Source: JANNYA01 sp031422315 (GTDB taxonomy: Bacteria > Pseudomonadota > Gammaproteobacteria > Xanthomonadales > SZUA-5). From it: a stretch of 64,000 nt of DNA. Position numbers and translations under genes: made by a program. Shown here in pieces: positions 61,878 through 64,000 of this stretch. The notes under the pieces were generated by a model. It was not told where the DNA came from, ran no database searches, and saw only the letters and a list, made by a program, of their open reading frames with translations. How positions within the stretch are numbered: position 1 is the stretch's first letter; each line of letters begins with the position of its first letter. Where the stretch lies: the NCBI GenBank assembly GCA_031422315.1, contig JANOQN010000072.1, forward strand, positions 35,301 through 99,300, given 5' to 3'.

Positions 61878-62270
61878 CTATTGGGAGTCTTTAAGGCGCG
61901 CCTCTATGACAGATTCACCTAAGCCTGTAGAAGAAATATCAAAATCCTCCATTAAAACAGCTTTGTGTTTTTCGGTTGCGCCCACAACAAAAAGATATTC
62001 TGATGAATCACTTGTTTCAAAAACTCTATGATGATCACCAATCATTATTAAAATCCGCCTCAAAAAGTAATCATCTGGCTCATTTTTCCTGATTGGCACG
62101 GTAGTTATTTTTAAGCATGGATATCTTGATCGTTGAACGGAAGCTGCTGCGTCATTTAACTCGCTTGAGACAATCCAAACATGCGTTTTTTTTTCCAAAC
62201 TCCCGATCTTAATTCCAAAGTCTTTAAGTAAAATTATCGCAATAGCTTTTTCAGTTGACTCATTTTTCAT
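61878..62270 (-). CDS. probable immunity protein of the RHS toxin
   Basis: ATG 62270 (or TTG 62276) starts 10 nt after the RHS stop on the same strand. The 130-residue product is soluble (KAIAIILLKDFGIKIGSLEK, then RRILIMIGDHHRVFE) with no known motif. Genes immediately 3' of RHS toxins nearly always encode the cognate immunity protein, so this is the inferred function. No family recognised. Confidence 0.6.
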   Translation of the reverse strand: MKNESTEKAIAIILLKDFGIKIGSLEKKTHVWIVSSELNDAAASVQRSRYPCLKITTVPIRKNEPDDYFLRRILIMIGDHHRVFETSDSSEYLFVVGATEKHKAVLMEDFDISSTGLGESVIEARLKDSQ

Positions 62271-62279
62271 ATCCAATCA

Positions 62280-64000
62280 CTATTTTTTATCAATTGCTTT
62301 TCCAGGACCACGAACACCGTCTTCCCAATCATGTTGGTGGGGTGTTCCCTGTCCATGATCGTGGTCGTAGTCAATATCTTTTACAGGTTTACCATCTTCC
62401 CCATACGTTCGTTCTTGACCACTCCCTGGGTTTACATGTTTAGAGTTTGGCTCTCCGGTATTTGGAGTTTTGGTTGGACGCTGACCAATGGAACCAGGTG
62501 TAGAAATACTTGTTTTTTCACCGGCATTGTCTGCGACATCTCCGCCTTCAGCACCTTCCGCCGTTCCATTCTCCCCACCCTCTTCACTCATCACCGCATC
62601 AGCAACCGCCAAAATAGCGCCAGCAATCGCTGTCCCAATAAGCGCACCGCCATAAACGGCTGCTTTCGCAGGCGCAGCCACATCAGTTGGCTCAATTACC
62701 GCGGCATCCGCTCCGGCAACAGCTAAAGTACCAAAAAACAGTTCAAACGCCCGCCCATCCGGATCCACAAAAGTATAGGGGTTATTCCCCGCATAAGCAT
62801 AGCGATTAAAATTCGTGCCCAAGCCATTGACCGGATCAGGATCGGTCGATAGGAACCTGCCAATGATCGGATCGTAATAGCGCGCTTCCATGTAAATCAG
62901 CCCGCTGGCTTGATCCGCCACATGGCCGCTGTAACCCGGGCCTTGGGCAATATTGGCTTCAATGCTCTGCCCATACGGCTCATAGCGAAAGCGCTGCAAT
63001 AGCGCGCCGCTAGCATCGGTTTCGGCTACTGGTGAACCCAGCTGATCGGTGTGAATGTACACCGTGCTTTGCGCGAGTGCTTCGCGGCTGCCGCTGCAAT
63101 TGCCAGATGGTGCGCCGCACGCAACATCCACTTCTAACGACGGCGCGCTGAAGGCGCTGCACGCACTGGCATTGCAGGCACGCACTCGGTAGGAGTGAAG
63201 CCCAAACATACTATCCGCCATCAGCGTAAATGCCTGGGATAAGCCCAGCTGAGTTCCGCACGTCACTTCATCAAAATCATCACACCATTCATAGCGCGTA
63301 GCACCCGGCACTGCGTTCCAACTCACGATAAACTCATTGCGGGTTCGCGGGCGGACAAACGGACTTATATTTCGATCACAGTTTTGCGGCGTGCCACCGC
63401 TGATGCTGTATCGGCATAGCAAGCCCGTTGGCGCGCCTAGCCCGCCCGGTATTTGCACGCTGACCGATGCGCTTGCGCTGTAGCTTGAGCACTCGATAGG
63501 GCCTACCTGCGGGTCAGGTTTGCAGGCGCGGACGCGGTATTGATAATCCGCGTTAAGCCGGGTGAGCACCATGCTTAGCGCCGATGTTTCCGGCGTGTTG
63601 ACTACAAAGGCACCATTGCCTTGCTTTTCCTCAACAAAATAGCGCACCGCTCCGCACGTACTAACACCCCAAGAAAGCGTGAAATTGCCATTGGTCGACA
63701 CGCTAGGATTGACTTGTAGATTGCTAGGCGCAGCCGGGGTGCAGACGATTTGTACGGAAACCGCGACTGGGCTTGAGTAGGCTGAGCAATCCTCGCTACC
63801 ACCTTTGACGGCGGGCTTGCATGCCCGCACGCGGTATTGATAGCTGCCATCAACGCGGCTTAATGCCAGCGTGTTGCCAGTGGTTTCGTTAATGAAAGCA
63901 AACGCAGCGCCGCCGATTTTTTCTTCGACTTGATAGCGGGTAGCGCCGCAATTGCTAGCGCCCCAGCTCAGCGAGAAATTGCCAGTGCTGGATAAATTAG
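62280..64000 (-). CDS. RHS-repeat polymorphic toxin, C-terminal part (5' end outside window)
   Basis: The frame stays open past the right edge. The visible part has three or four fibronectin/Ig-like modules with paired cysteines (ALSRVDGSYQYRVRACKPAV and repeats), then the RHS core: HTDQLGSPVAETDASGALLQ, RYEPYGQ, GLIYMEARYYDPIIGRFLSTDP, NRYAYAGNNPYTFVDPDGR. After a Gly/Ala linker comes a tip with YGEDGKPVKDIDYDHDHGQG, TPHQHDWEDGVRG, a His/Asp-rich end that may be a metal-dependent toxin domain (recalls polymorphic toxin type 24, unverified). An immunity-like gene follows. It should act in contact-dependent or secreted competition. Confidence 0.8.
   Translation of the reverse strand, partial: NLSSTGNFSLSWGASNCGATRYQVEEKIGGAAFAFINETTGNTLALSRVDGSYQYRVRACKPAVKGGSEDCSAYSSPVAVSVQIVCTPAAPSNLQVNPSVSTNGNFTLSWGVSTCGAVRYFVEEKQGNGAFVVNTPETSALSMVLTRLNADYQYRVRACKPDPQVGPIECSSYSASASVSVQIPGGLGAPTGLLCRYSISGGTPQNCDRNISPFVRPRTRNEFIVSWNAVPGATRYEWCDDFDEVTCGTQLGLSQAFTLMADSMFGLHSYRVRACNASACSAFSAPSLEVDVACGAPSGNCSGSREALAQSTVYIHTDQLGSPVAETDASGALLQRFRYEPYGQSIEANIAQGPGYSGHVADQASGLIYMEARYYDPIIGRFLSTDPDPVNGLGTNFNRYAYAGNNPYTFVDPDGRAFELFFGTLAVAGADAAVIEPTDVAAPAKAAVYGGALIGTAIAGAILAVADAVMSEEGGENGTAEGAEGGDVADNAGEKTSISTPGSIGQRPTKTPNTGEPNSKHVNPGSGQERTYGEDGKPVKDIDYDHDHGQGTPHQHDWEDGVRGPGKAIDKK

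Overview
The window looks like chromosome of a mesophilic gammaproteobacterium with Xanthomonadales-like traits. The evidence is a divergent cytochrome c4/engB locus next to dsbA, a ubiH-ubiI pair, RatA and RnfH, a Fis protein, large Oar-like TonB receptors, and secreted proteins ending in a short GFE-type C-terminus. This assignment rests on gene content and motif recognition only; no database search was possible.

Region 1 (1-6456) is the integrase-proximal end of an integrative and conjugative element (ICE) of the PFGI-1/MobH type. On the minus strand, four genes overlapping by 4 nt encode a PilL N-terminal-like protein, a tiny lipoprotein, a small hypothetical protein and a PFL_4693-type protein that runs off the left edge. 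On the plus strand lie a MobH-type relaxase and a tyrosine integrase, then remnants of toxin-antitoxin modules and an apparently intact ParDE pair. The element ends at a 45-bp copy of the 3' part of tRNA-Lys(UUU), the expected att duplication.

Region 2 (6457-25800) is mostly core chromosome. It holds two orphan oligopeptide-type permeases, an LEA14-like lipoprotein, an alkane monooxygenase (AlkB), a secreted protein, Fis, two DsbA-type thiol oxidoreductases, cytochrome c4, EngB, a class III Fic protein, an HNH endonuclease, UbiH and UbiI-like hydroxylases, a large secreted repeat protein, a LytS/LytTR-type two-component pair, and a TonB receptor whose start codon abuts the end of an IS91-like relic.

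Region 3 (25801-27300) contains this IS91-like relic and an integron-type gene cassette (membrane protein gene plus a 60-bp attC-like site). A second locus at 48.8-51.3 kb, in the opposite orientation, repeats the pattern: IS91-like relic, attC sites and a cassette gene. No integron integrase is present in the window.

Region 4 (27600-48705) holds spoT, a TerC/Alx protein behind a yybP-ykoY (Mn) riboswitch, a dicarboxylate symporter, an Old Yellow Enzyme, an SPFH protein, an odd tRNA-like pair, two divergent Oar-like receptors, a rhodanese gene with a frameshifted tandem copy, a Ser/Thr kinase-TPR protein coupled to a small protein, and hutU.

Region 5 (51300-64000) holds a small membrane protein, msrA, a methyltransferase-like lipoprotein, pyrF, ratA, three genes for exported proteins (a five-haem cytochrome, a lipoprotein and an amine-oxidase-like protein) lying between ratA and rnfH, and a thioredoxin-NHL protein. 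Further on are a group II intron domain V-like hairpin and the 3' end of an RHS polymorphic toxin gene followed by displaced toxin tips and immunity-like genes. The RHS gene runs off the right edge.
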